A model generated the notes under the pieces. That model was not told the origin of the DNA. It did no database searches and saw only the letters and a list, made by a program, of their open reading frames with translations. From Bacillota bacterium (GTDB lineage Bacteria > Bacillota > Clostridia > Christensenellales > Aristaeellaceae): a stretch of 13,487 bases of DNA. The position numbers and the translations under genes are program-made. Positions 1-7,309 of this stretch are shown here, piece after piece. The stretch spans positions 1 through 13,487 of the forward strand of contig JAEWTC010000003.1 of the NCBI GenBank assembly GCA_023459675.1. The letters are read 5' to 3'. How positions within the stretch are numbered: position 1 is the first letter of the stretch; each line of letters begins with the position of its first letter.

Positions 1-480
1 CGTCTGATGCGCTCCTTCCATATCCCCGGCTTTCTGCGCCGCCGGTGGATATTCATGGCCTCGCGCGACAACGCCCGCACGCCCGTGCAGTGGTCGGCAA
101 AGCCCGGCGCGGGTTTTACAAGCGGAAAACCTTGGCTGCCGGTCAACGCCAATTACACGCAGATCAATGTTGAGGCGCAGGAGGAAGACCCGGCTTCCGT
201 GCTTTCCTATTACCGCCGGATGATCGCCCTGCGCGCCGGAAACGAAATTCTAATGCTCGGCACGTTCAAGCCCCTGTCCGCTACGCGGCGCGTGCTGGCC
301 TACCAAAGGGAGTACGGGGGCGAAAGCCTGACGGTGGTGCTGAACTTCTCCGGGCGCGGCGCGCGCGTACCTTATACGGGGAACGTGCTCGCCGGCAATC
401 TGGGGGCGGCGGCGTTCGACGGGCGGCTGCGGCCCTATGAAGCGGTCATCCTTACATCATTCAAGGAGAATGTGCAATGA
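1..480 (+). CDS. GH13 alpha-glucosidase (oligo-1,6-glucosidase-like), 3' part only
   Basis: This is the C-terminal end of an intracellular glycoside hydrolase that removes glucose from small alpha-glucosides such as isomaltose-type sugars or sucrose. The frame is open from the first base, so the gene begins outside the window; the ATG codons at 7 and 55 are internal. The block RDNARTPVQW at about positions 61-90 is the hallmark of the GH13_31/oligo-1,6-glucosidase group. It is followed by the usual GFTSGKPW and N-Y-x-x-INVE segments and a helix with YYRRMIALR. The end is a short beta domain finishing in LRPYEAVIL, as expected for the family. The catalytic barrel residues lie outside the window, so the exact substrate cannot be judged. 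The stop codon overlaps the start of the downstream alpha-galactosidase (ATGA). The family call is firm; the substrate is inferred. Confidence 0.9.
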   Translation, partial: RLMRSFHIPGFLRRRWIFMASRDNARTPVQWSAKPGAGFTSGKPWLPVNANYTQINVEAQEEDPASVLSYYRRMIALRAGNEILMLGTFKPLSATRRVLAYQREYGGESLTVVLNFSGRGARVPYTGNVLAGNLGAAAFDGRLRPYEAVILTSFKENVQ

Positions 481-2816
481 TCCATTTTACGGACAATGAA
501 TTCCGGCTGAGCACGGAAGGTACGAGCTACTGGTTCCGCATTACGAAGTACGGGCATCTGGAGCATGTGTATTACGGGGGCCTGCTGCCAAACGATCAGG
601 AGATGGAACCGCTCCTGATCAAGCGCGTCATGCCGACGGGCGGCAACGTTGCCTACGCAAGCGGCGACAACGGCTATGCGCTGGATTCGCTGTGCCTGGA
701 ATGGTCGGGCATCGGCAAGGGCGATTACCGGGAAACGCCCGCCGAGCTCCTGATGCCGGACGGCACCTTCACCGCGGATTTCCGTTATCTGCGCCACCGG
801 GTGGAGGAGGGCTGCATCCCGGCGGACGGGCTTCCCACCGCCGAGGGCGGCGCGCAGACGCTGGTCATCACGATGCAGGATGAACCCAACCGGGTTTTCC
901 TCGATCTTTTCTATACCCTGTTTCCGGAGGAAGACGTCATCACCCGCCGCGCCGTGCTCCGCAACGAAAACGAGCGGCCGCTCACCATCCGCCGGCTGTT
1001 CAGCTTGATGCTCGATATGCCCAACGACAATTTCCACATGGTCACGTTCGACGGCGTCTGGACCGCGGAGGCGCACAAGCACACCCGCCCGGTCACCTAC
1101 GGGCTCACGGTGAATTCCTCCGTGACGGGCGCCAGCTGCAGCCGGCACAACCCCGGCTTTCTGCTGGTTTCCGCCGACGCGCGGGAAAACGCGGGAGATG
1201 CGTACGGCTTCAACCTCGTGTACTCCGGCAACCATTACGGCGCTGTGGAATTGAGCCAGCTGGACCTTGTCCGCGTCAACCTGGGCATTCATCCGCAGTG
1301 TTTTTCGTGGACGCTTTCGCAGGGCGCAAAGTTTGAAACGCCGGAGGCCGTGATGAGCTATTCCGGCGCGGGCTTGAACGGGCTGTCCCGCCATTTTCAC
1401 GAATTTGTCAACCGCCGCGTCGTGCGCGGGGATTGGAAGGGCAAGGAGCGCCCGGTGGTGCTCAACAGCTGGGAGGCGTGCTATTTCAACTTTAACCGCG
1501 CAAAGCTTATGAAGCTGGCGCGCGGCGCCAAGAAGCTGGGCGTGGAGCTGTTCGTGCTGGACGACGGGTGGTTTGGCAGCCGGGACGACGATACCAAGGG
1601 CCTGGGGGATTACACCATCAACCCGCGCAAGCTGCCCCGGGGAATGGAAGACCTTGCCCGGCGCATCCACGGCACGGGGCTCAAGTTCGGGCTATGGTTT
1701 GAGCCGGAGATGGTAAACCCTAACAGCGATCTGTACCGCGCGCATCCCGAATACGCGGTGCAAACGCCGGGGCGGCTGCCCTCGCTGGGCCGTAACCAGC
1801 TGGTGCTGGACCTGTGCAACCCCGCCGTGCGGGACTATATCGTGGAAAACGTATCGCGCATTCTGGATACTTGCCAAATTGATTACGTGAAATGGGATTA
1901 CAACCGGCACATGACCGATTGCTATTCCCCCTGCCTTGCGGATCAGGGCGAGTTCTTCCACCGCTATATCCTCGGGCTGTACGAGGTGCTTTCCCGTATT
2001 TTCCGCCCCCGCCCGCACATCCTTCTGGAAAGCTGTTCCAGCGGCGGCAACCGGTTTGATCTGGGTATGCTGTGCTTCTCCCCGCAGGTCTGGACTTCCG
2101 ATAATACCGACCCCATCGAGCGGCTGGAAATCCAGGGCGGGCTTTCCTGCCTGTATCCGCTGTCCGCCATGGGCGCGCACGTTGCCGCCGTGCCCTCGCA
2201 TCAAACCCTCAGAAGCACGCCGCTGTCCACGCGCTTCAACGTGGCGGCCTTCGGCTGTTTGGGGTACGAGTTGGACGTCAACCGGCTGACCCGCGTGGAA
2301 CGCCGGGAGGTGAAGCGGCAGATCGCGTTTTATCAACAGAACCGCGCCACCCTGCAATACGGGGCTTTCTTCCGCGGCGATTTGGACCGGCCCCATCAGC
2401 GCACCTGGCAGTGCGTGGACAGGGAGCAGGCGCACAGCGTCGGCGGTTTCTTCCAAACCAGATCCACGCCCGGCGGCAGGCCTGACCGGCTGAAGCTCTT
2501 CGGCCTGCACCCGCGGCGGCGCTATCAAGTGGAAACCGTGCCGCAGAGCCTGTTCATCCAGCGGTTTGGAAGCCTTATTTCCCACGCGCTGCCCGTGCGC
2601 CTGCGCGCGGATGGCTGGCTGTTTCTGCTGCTCAACCGCCATTATGCCCTGCGCGATAACGTGGAGCGTTACACGGGCACTGGGCGGCTTCTGGAAAGCG
2701 GGCTCCAGCTCAACAATCAGTTCTGCGGCACGGGGTATCATGAAAAGCTCCGGCTGCTGGGCGATTTCGGGTCCAACCTGTACACCGTTACGGCGGCGGA
2801 GGAAAAAAGCGCATGA
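477..2816 (+). CDS. Alpha-galactosidase, GH36
   Basis: This enzyme hydrolyses terminal alpha-1,6-galactose from melibiose, raffinose and related oligosaccharides. The 779-residue product has the usual length and order for bacterial GH36: an N-terminal beta-sandwich to about residue 310, a (beta/alpha)8 barrel at about 320-640, and a C-terminal beta domain. The barrel holds VLNSWEACYF (from about 326) and LDDGWFG. The nucleophile motif KWDYNR has Asp474. The substrate-site motif CSSGGNRFD follows. TSDNTD holds the acid/base Asp542. The 68-residue spacing of the two aspartates fits the family, as does RSTPLSTRFNVAAFG. No signal peptide is visible, so the enzyme acts in the cytoplasm on imported sugar. 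Its start overlaps the alpha-glucosidase stop and its stop overlaps the transporter start, which points to tight co-translation. Identification is firm; preference among alpha-galactosides is not readable. Confidence 0.96.
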   Translation: MIHFTDNEFRLSTEGTSYWFRITKYGHLEHVYYGGLLPNDQEMEPLLIKRVMPTGGNVAYASGDNGYALDSLCLEWSGIGKGDYRETPAELLMPDGTFTADFRYLRHRVEEGCIPADGLPTAEGGAQTLVITMQDEPNRVFLDLFYTLFPEEDVITRRAVLRNENERPLTIRRLFSLMLDMPNDNFHMVTFDGVWTAEAHKHTRPVTYGLTVNSSVTGASCSRHNPGFLLVSADARENAGDAYGFNLVYSGNHYGAVELSQLDLVRVNLGIHPQCFSWTLSQGAKFETPEAVMSYSGAGLNGLSRHFHEFVNRRVVRGDWKGKERPVVLNSWEACYFNFNRAKLMKLARGAKKLGVELFVLDDGWFGSRDDDTKGLGDYTINPRKLPRGMEDLARRIHGTGLKFGLWFEPEMVNPNSDLYRAHPEYAVQTPGRLPSLGRNQLVLDLCNPAVRDYIVENVSRILDTCQIDYVKWDYNRHMTDCYSPCLADQGEFFHRYILGLYEVLSRIFRPRPHILLESCSSGGNRFDLGMLCFSPQVWTSDNTDPIERLEIQGGLSCLYPLSAMGAHVAAVPSHQTLRSTPLSTRFNVAAFGCLGYELDVNRLTRVERREVKRQIAFYQQNRATLQYGAFFRGDLDRPHQRTWQCVDREQAHSVGGFFQTRSTPGGRPDRLKLFGLHPRRRYQVETVPQSLFIQRFGSLISHALPVRLRADGWLFLLLNRHYALRDNVERYTGTGRLLESGLQLNNQFCGTGYHEKLRLLGDFGSNLYTVTAAEEKSA

Positions 2817-4189
2817 AAAACCAGGAAAGCAAGAACCTGGTTTTCTTCGGGCTTGGCACCGTCGGGCGCGATATGCTTTTCTCCATGGGCAGCATGTATT
2901 TGATGGTCTATATCACCGAGGTGCGCATCGTTTCCGACGCCACCCTCGCCGTGATTACCGCGCTGCTGCTTGTGCTGCGCGTGTTCGACGCGTTTAACGA
3001 CCCGCTCACCGGCTTGATTGTGGACAACACCCGGTCGCGCTTTGGCAAGTTCAAGCCGTGGATTTTTATCGGCGCGCTGATCGGCGGCGTCAGCATGGTG
3101 CTGATGTTTACCGAGCTTGGGCTTTCGGACACGGGGTATATCATCACCTTCGGGTTTCTCTACGTCATCTGGGACGTCTTTTTCGGGCTCAACGATATCG
3201 CCTACTGGTCCATGCTTCCGTCGCTTTCGACCGATCAGCGCGTGCGGGAGAAAATCGGCACGTTCGCGCGCATCTGCGCCAATGTCGGGCTGTTCGCCGT
3301 AGTGGTGGGCATCATTCCGGCCACCAACGCGCTGTCCAAAGCCTTTGGCAGCGCGAAAAGCGGCTGGTTCGCGTTCGCGCTCATCGTTGCGGCGCTGATG
3401 CTTGTTTTCCTTTCCTTCACGCTGCTGGGCGTGAAGGAGCGCAAGGGCTACTATAAACAGGAGGAGAAAACCACGCTGCGGCAAATGTTCGGCGTGCTGT
3501 TGAAGAACGACCAGCTGATGTGGGTCGCGGTTTCGATGTCGCTGTTCATGATCGGCTACTCCACCACGGCTTCGTTTGGCGTGTACTTCTTCAAATACGC
3601 GTACGGTAACGAGAACATGTACGCGGTCTTCGCCGCGTTGCTTGGCGTAACGCAGCTTCTTTCGCTTGGCATGTTTACGCTGCTGCGCAGGAAGTTCTCC
3701 CGCCGGAAACTCTACACGGCGGCGATGGGCCTGGTGGTGCCCGGGTATCTGCTGTTCTTCGCCGCGCCGATTCAGATGGCGTATCTGTGCGTCGCGGGCG
3801 TTTTGATTTTCGTGGGCGAGGCGTTTATCCAGATGCTGATGCTCATGTTTCTGGCCGATTCCATCGAGTACGGGCAGTGGAAACTCGGCAGGCGCAACGA
3901 GTGCATCACCTTCTCCGTACAGCCGTTCATCAACAAAATCGGCGGCGCCATCGCAAACGGCGTGCTGGGCGTCACGCTCATCCTTTCGGGCGTCAACGCC
4001 GCCCATACCGGGGCGGCGGTCACGCCGGGCGGTATCCTGACCATGAAAATCGCCATGCTGCTGCTGCCGCTCTTCTCCATCCTCGCGGGCTACCTCGTTT
4101 ATATCAAAAAGTTCAAGATCGACGAAACCAATTACGTAAACATCCTGAACGACCTGAAATCCCGCGGCGACATCGGGCAACATGACTGA
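2813..4189 (+). CDS. GPH-family sugar:cation symporter (MelB-like MFS transporter)
   Basis: This is a 458-residue polytopic membrane protein of the glycoside-pentoside-hexuronide:cation symporter family, with about 12 hydrophobic segments. The family signature is clear in the N-terminal half: R-V-F-D-A-F-N-D-P-L-T-G around residues 56-67, then TRSRFGKFKPW at about 73-83. Asp59 and Asp63 align with MelB Asp55 and Asp59, which bind the coupling cation and sugar. The second half has the usual EYGQWKLGRRNE-type loop. The start overlaps the alpha-galactosidase stop by four bases (ATGA). Since the two partners are cytoplasmic alpha-glycosidases, it probably imports melibiose, raffinose or a related alpha-glycoside intact; that substrate is inferred from neighbours only. 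Other GPH members carry lactose, xylosides or glucuronides. Confidence 0.92.
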   Translation: MKNQESKNLVFFGLGTVGRDMLFSMGSMYLMVYITEVRIVSDATLAVITALLLVLRVFDAFNDPLTGLIVDNTRSRFGKFKPWIFIGALIGGVSMVLMFTELGLSDTGYIITFGFLYVIWDVFFGLNDIAYWSMLPSLSTDQRVREKIGTFARICANVGLFAVVVGIIPATNALSKAFGSAKSGWFAFALIVAALMLVFLSFTLLGVKERKGYYKQEEKTTLRQMFGVLLKNDQLMWVAVSMSLFMIGYSTTASFGVYFFKYAYGNENMYAVFAALLGVTQLLSLGMFTLLRRKFSRRKLYTAAMGLVVPGYLLFFAAPIQMAYLCVAGVLIFVGEAFIQMLMLMFLADSIEYGQWKLGRRNECITFSVQPFINKIGGAIANGVLGVTLILSGVNAAHTGAAVTPGGILTMKIAMLLLPLFSILAGYLVYIKKFKIDETNYVNILNDLKSRGDIGQHD

Positions 4190-4194
4190 GGACG

Positions 4195-4361
4195 TACGCC
4201 AGGGGCTTGTTCACTCGGTTTCATGGTCGCGGGCTGCAAGTCCGTTTGCCCGCTCTGTGAAACCTCCCAACTCCGAACGCTTGCCGCTTTATGGGAGTGC
4301 CAACCAAGGCACACGCTCATCTGCGTTGCCCACAAACCCGCAGTAAAGGACTTTGTCCTTA
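4195..4361. ncRNA. Unassigned structured element, candidate non-coding RNA
   Basis: This stretch lies between the convergent transporter and serS genes and folds into a compact multibranched shape. An outer helix pairs 4203-4210 with 4332-4339. Inside are a long hairpin (4217-4223 with 4258-4264, continued by 4229-4234 with 4248-4253), a second (4264-4269 with 4292-4297), a third (4297-4301 with 4308-4312, six-base loop) and a short one (4313-4316 with 4323-4326). A further 6-bp hairpin follows at 4346-4360. One pair of the outer helix is C-A if read on the plus strand but G-U on the minus strand, a slight hint for the minus strand. No promoter with both boxes was found for either direction, so it could be a processed 3' UTR. 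I cannot assign it to a known RNA family. Pairings were found by eye, without energy calculation. Confidence 0.4.
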
Positions 4362-4372
4362 ACAATCCATAG

Positions 4373-4403
4373 AAAGCAGGCCGCGCGTAGCGCGGCCTGC
4401 TTT
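4373..4403. terminator. Bidirectional intrinsic terminator hairpin
   Basis: A perfect 14-bp GC-rich inverted repeat (4373-4386 with 4390-4403) has only a 3-base loop. The outer three pairs are A-T, so each strand ends its stem in TTT, giving a short U-run in both directions. It sits between the convergent sugar operon and serS, where a shared terminator is expected. The U-runs are short (three), so efficiency is uncertain. Confidence 0.75.
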
Positions 4404-4412
4404 GATGGGTTT

Positions 4413-4455
4413 GTCAAGGGCATAGCCCTTGACTGGGGTGTGGGGCAAAGCCCCA
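4413..4455. repeat. Two adjacent palindromes downstream of serS
   Basis: The first is a 9-bp stem with a 3-base loop (4413-4421 with 4425-4433, loop ATA). Eight bases further is a 6-bp stem with an AAA loop (4441-4446 with 4450-4455). The second starts about 10 bases past the serS stop and could act as its 3' stabiliser or terminator, though no U-run follows. The pair of tight GC palindromes joined by a short G-rich linker resembles dispersed intergenic palindromic elements of Clostridia. That comparison is from memory and needs a genome-wide search. Confidence 0.5.
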
Positions 4456-4465
4456 TCGTTCCTTA

Positions 4466-5749
4466 TCACTTGGGCGCGATCACAGCTTTGCCGCCCATGT
4501 AGGGCCTAAGCGCCGCGGGAATCAGCACGCTACCGTCTGCTTGCAGGTTGTTTTCCAGAAACGCGATCAGCATACGCGGCGGCGCGGTGACGGTGTTATT
4601 GAGGGTGTGGGCCAGGGTGTTGCCGTTTTCGCCTTTGATGCGGATCTTCAAACGCCGCGCTTGCGCGTCGCCGAGGTTGGAGCAGGAGCCGACCTCGAAA
4701 TACTTCTGCTGCCGGGGCGACCACGCCTCCACGTCCAGCGATTTCACCTTGAGATCGGCCAGATCGCCGGAGCAGCATTCCAGCGTCCGCACGGGGATAT
4801 CCAGCGTGCGGAAAAACGCTACGGTGTACTGCCACAGCTTGTCAAACCACGCTTCGCTGTCCTCCGGCTTGCAGACCACGATCATTTCCTGCTTCTCAAA
4901 CTGGTGAATGCGGTACACGCCGCGTTCCTCCAGCCCGTGCGCGCCCTTCTCCTTGCGGAAACAGGGGGAGTACGAGGTCATGGCGCAGGGAAGCTCCTCC
5001 TCTTTGAGGATCTGGTCGGCGAACTTGCCGATCATGGAATGTTCCGAGGTGCCGATGAGGTACAGGTCCTCGTCCTCGATTTTATACATCATGGCGTTCA
5101 TCTCGGCAAAGCTCATCACGCCGTCCACCACGGCGCTGCGGATCATAAACGGGGGAATGCAGTAGGTAAAGCCCTTGTCGATCATAAAATCCCGCGCGTA
5201 GGAAAGCACCGCGGACTGCAAACGCGCGATATCGCCCATCAGGTAGTAAAACCCGTTGCCGGCCACGCGCCGCGCCGCGTCCAGATCGATGCCCTGAAAA
5301 CGCTCCATCAGCTCCGTATGATAGGGGATTGTAAAGGCGGGCACTTTCGCCTCGCCGAACACCTCGCGTTCCACGTTCTGGCTGTCGTCCCGGCCGATCG
5401 GCACGGTCGGCGCGATCATCTGCGGCAGCACGAGCATTACCTTTTGCAGCTTTTCTTCGGTCTGCGTCAGCAGGCCTTCCTCCGCTATAAGCTGCGCGGC
5501 CTGGTCGGAAACGGTTTGCTTCGCCGCCTCGGCCTCCGCGGTTTTCTTCTGCGCCATCAGCTGCCCGATTTCCTTGGACAGCTTGTTGCGGTTGGCGCGA
5601 AGCTGATCGATGCTCGCCTTGAGCCTCCGTATCTCCGCGTCCAGCGCCACGGCCGTATCCACCATCGGCAGCTTGTCGTCCTGGAACTTTTTGCGGATGT
5701 TCTCTTTCACGGCGTCGGGGTTCTCCCGCACAAAACGGATATCCAGCAT
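4466..5749 (-). CDS. serS: Serine--tRNA ligase (SerRS), archaeal/eukaryal-like motifs
   Basis: This class II synthetase charges tRNA-Ser with serine in the cytoplasm. The 427-residue product starts with the standard SerRS opening MLDIRFVREN, followed by a two-helix coiled-coil tRNA-binding arm at about 28-108. The catalytic domain contains the serine-binding loop GTSEH (233-237), motif 2 with FRKE (264-267) and IHQFEKQE, the SCSN segment (355-358), and motif 3 with invariant Arg392. The GTSE loop and the HQFEK-type motif 2 resemble archaeal/eukaryal SerRS more than the usual bacterial TAE-type. Motif 3 reads HTLNNTVTAPPR where HTLNGSGLAVGR is common. The start at 5749 is chosen because it gives the family N-terminus and has an AAAGGTGG ribosome site. 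The frame stays open upstream to 5872 but that part lies in the T-box terminator. Function is firm; the lineage is by eye. Confidence 0.93.
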   Translation of the reverse strand: MLDIRFVRENPDAVKENIRKKFQDDKLPMVDTAVALDAEIRRLKASIDQLRANRNKLSKEIGQLMAQKKTAEAEAAKQTVSDQAAQLIAEEGLLTQTEEKLQKVMLVLPQMIAPTVPIGRDDSQNVEREVFGEAKVPAFTIPYHTELMERFQGIDLDAARRVAGNGFYYLMGDIARLQSAVLSYARDFMIDKGFTYCIPPFMIRSAVVDGVMSFAEMNAMMYKIEDEDLYLIGTSEHSMIGKFADQILKEEELPCAMTSYSPCFRKEKGAHGLEERGVYRIHQFEKQEMIVVCKPEDSEAWFDKLWQYTVAFFRTLDIPVRTLECCSGDLADLKVKSLDVEAWSPRQQKYFEVGSCSNLGDAQARRLKIRIKGENGNTLAHTLNNTVTAPPRMLIAFLENNLQADGSVLIPAALRPYMGGKAVIAPK

Positions 5750-6046
5750 TGGAAACCCACCTTTCAAATCAATCTTCAAGGTTGTGGCCTGGCGCTGCCG
5801 CCAGTTCCTTTCGGAAATGAAAAACCGCCCCGGCAACAGCAACAGCTGCCACAGGGACGGAGAGTTTGTCACTCCGCGGTGCCACCCGGTTTAAACAGAA
5901 CGTTTCACTCTGCACGCTGTAACGGGCGCACCCGAACGCCTCATCGGCGGTTTGCTCCCGCGGTGGAAAGGCAGGGTTCCCCTGCGGGCTTACACCAGCC
6001 GCCCGCTCTCTGCATTGGGTTCTGTGCCGCTTCCGCGATCTTGGCT
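5750..6046 (-). promoter_or_regulatory. Serine T-box leader of serS
   Basis: This leader RNA senses uncharged tRNA-Ser and lets transcription continue into serS when serine charging is low. The T-box core GGGTGGCACCGCGG (minus strand, about 5873-5890) is clear. Stem I is readable: a base helix CGCGG/CCGCG, then a helix GGCA/TGCC, enclosing a specifier loop whose 3' side reads TTTCCA. The codon by analogy with other T-boxes is UCC (plus positions 5967-5965), a serine codon. The AGAGAG bulge and the GGCTGGTGTAAGCC apical part of Stem I are also present. The antiterminator bulge UGGC would pair with a tRNA 3' end GCCA, matching the usual G73 discriminator of tRNA-Ser. The specifier and discriminator match independently supports the amino-acid call. 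Confidence 0.93.
5819..5860 (-). terminator. T-box intrinsic terminator of the serS leader
   Basis: On the minus strand a GC-rich hairpin (5825-5831 pairing with 5854-5860, with inner GGCAGC/GCTGTTGCC pairing) is followed directly by five T (5824-5820). It lies just after the T-box core, so forming it and forming the antiterminator should be mutually exclusive. Confidence 0.85.
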
Positions 6047-6052
6047 TTCCAA

Positions 6053-6081
6053 AGTATACAAAATCCGTGCGACGTTTGCAA
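6053..6081 (-). promoter_or_regulatory. Sigma-A-type promoter of serS
   Basis: On the minus strand TTGCAA (-35, 6076-6081) and TATACT (-10, 6053-6058) are separated by exactly 17 bases. The predicted start near 6046 begins right before Stem I of the T-box. The -35 box lies 2-7 bases past the stop codon of the upstream serine hydrolase gene. Confidence 0.8.
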
Positions 6082-6082
6082 G

Positions 6083-7246
6083 TTAAATATTCGCGTATAC
6101 GATGTTTCGAAGCTTGCGGATCACGTCGTTGGTGCCCGCGCCCGCAAGCTGCTGCATGACCACCAGCACCAGGTCTTTCGCCGGGCATACGCTCATGTAA
6201 GTGCCCGTCCAGCCGTCCCAGCCGAATTCGCCCTTTGCGCCCAGCGAGAACGATTTACCGGGCGACATCAGCACGCGCATCAGGCCGCCGTAACCGTAGC
6301 CAAGAACGGAATCCCAGGTGAAATAATTCATCTGCTGATCGGTCAGGTGGTTTTCCGCAAGCCAGTCCACCGAATTCTGGGAAAGCACGCGTTCCTTTTT
6401 CAGCTTCCCGCCGGATAGCAGCATGCGGCCGAACAGCATCACGTCGTCCAGCGTGGAAAAGATGCCCGCGCCGCCTTCCAAAACGTCGGGCAGGGAGAAC
6501 ACGCCGTGCAGCCGGTCGTTGAGCGGATGCTTGGCGAGCTTGCCTTCCTTCTGCTCGTACAGGGTCACCAGGCGGCTCTGTTTATCGTCGTGCACGTAGA
6601 AATCGGTATCCGCCATCTGCAGCGGCGTGAAGAGAACCTCCGCCATGTATTCGTTCAGCTTTTTGCCCGAAACCACTTCGATCACCGCGCCCAGGATATC
6701 GGCGGAGGTGCCGTACAGGAATTTCTCGCCCGGGTGATGCGCCAGCGGGTTTCTGCCGATGCGGTTGGCGGCGGCGACGGTGCTCAGCGGCTTTCCTGCC
6801 TCGGCGTCCTTTTCCATCTGCCCGTACAGCTCCATCATCATGCGCTCTGCGGGCGAGTTTTCACCGGGGTAGGGCAGCCCGGACGTCATGGTGAACAGGT
6901 CGCGCACCTGCACCGCACGTTTGGCGGGTTCGCGCCCGGTATCGCCCACGGCCACCTGCTGATCCTTGAACCCTTCCAGAAAATCGCTCACGGGCGCGAC
7001 AAGGTCCAGCAGCCCCCGCTCCACCAGCGTCATGGCCGCGACGGCGGTCATGGGCTTGGAAAGCGAGTACAGGCGGAAAATGGAATCGCGGGAAACCGCC
7101 CGGTCTTCGCCGATATCGGCATACCCGTCCTTATGGAAGTATACCTCTTCGTCGCCCTGCCACAGAAGCACCGACGCGCAGGGGGTTTTCTGGGTTTGTA
7201 TGGCGTCGGCCAGATGGGCCTCTATATCCCGTTTCATTCGTTTCAT
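6083..7246 (-). CDS. Serine hydrolase of the beta-lactamase/esterase family (PF00144-type)
   Basis: This 387-residue enzyme has the class C beta-lactamase/DD-peptidase fold. The S-x-x-K motif is SLSK, with Ser61 as the likely nucleophile and Lys64 as its partner. The tyrosine motif is Y-G-T at 178-180, where classical enzymes have Y-x-N. The third motif is W-T-G at 346-348 in a GWDGWTGTY context, typical of the esterase-like branch. There is no signal peptide or lipobox, so the protein is probably cytoplasmic. An esterase, amidase or small-peptide hydrolase is therefore more likely than a resistance beta-lactamase. The substrate is unknown. The start at 7246 has AAAGGAG about 12 bases upstream; an ATG three codons later is also possible. 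It has its own promoter and lies upstream of serS without an obvious functional link. Confidence 0.88.
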   Translation of the reverse strand: MKRMKRDIEAHLADAIQTQKTPCASVLLWQGDEEVYFHKDGYADIGEDRAVSRDSIFRLYSLSKPMTAVAAMTLVERGLLDLVAPVSDFLEGFKDQQVAVGDTGREPAKRAVQVRDLFTMTSGLPYPGENSPAERMMMELYGQMEKDAEAGKPLSTVAAANRIGRNPLAHHPGEKFLYGTSADILGAVIEVVSGKKLNEYMAEVLFTPLQMADTDFYVHDDKQSRLVTLYEQKEGKLAKHPLNDRLHGVFSLPDVLEGGAGIFSTLDDVMLFGRMLLSGGKLKKERVLSQNSVDWLAENHLTDQQMNYFTWDSVLGYGYGGLMRVLMSPGKSFSLGAKGEFGWDGWTGTYMSVCPAKDLVLVVMQQLAGAGTNDVIRKLRNIVYANI

Positions 7247-7280
7247 TTTTTATTCACGCTCCTTTGGGGAATATAGAATA

Positions 7281-7309
7281 AGCATATCACCGCCTTATTT
7301 TTCTGTCAA
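7281..7309 (-). promoter_or_regulatory. Promoter of the serine hydrolase gene
   Basis: On the minus strand a perfect TTGACA (-35, 7304-7309) is followed after 17 bases by TATGCT (-10, 7281-7286). The predicted start is around 7274, leaving a short leader with the AAAGGAG ribosome site. It fires away from the divergent SNF2 helicase gene. A second AT-rich block (TATATT) lies just downstream but has no matching -35. Confidence 0.75.

Noticed and set aside
1..60. A possible frameshift near the left edge, because the residues before RDNARTPVQW look unusual.
   Set aside because: The frame is open to base 1 and this stretch is variable in GH13_31 enzymes; there is too little sequence to claim a break.
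4195..4361. Identification of the intergenic element as 6S RNA.
   Set aside because: 6S RNA is a long hairpin with a large central bubble; here several hairpins branch from one helix, and I see no promoter-like bubble.
4132..4365. A 77-codon minus-strand reading frame across the same intergenic element.
   Set aside because: It overlaps the transporter's 3' end, has no ribosome site, and its composition looks non-protein-like.
4223..4372. A 49-codon plus-strand reading frame with several cysteines (starts MVAGCKSVCPLC) inside the intergenic element.
   Set aside because: There is no ribosome site before its ATG, and the frame runs through the paired hairpins, so an RNA structure explains the sequence better. 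A conserved homologue would change this.
5750..5872. A 41-codon N-terminal extension of SerRS starting at 5872.
   Set aside because: It lies inside the T-box terminator region, while MLDIRFVREN at 5749 is the standard SerRS start with its own ribosome site.
4541..6418. A 625-codon plus-strand reading frame opposite serS and the serine hydrolase gene, and similar long antisense frames opposite the alpha-galactosidase, transporter and helicase genes.
   Set aside because: These are shadow frames typical of GC-rich genes: rich in Arg, His, Ala and Gly, with no recognisable domains and lying opposite confident genes.
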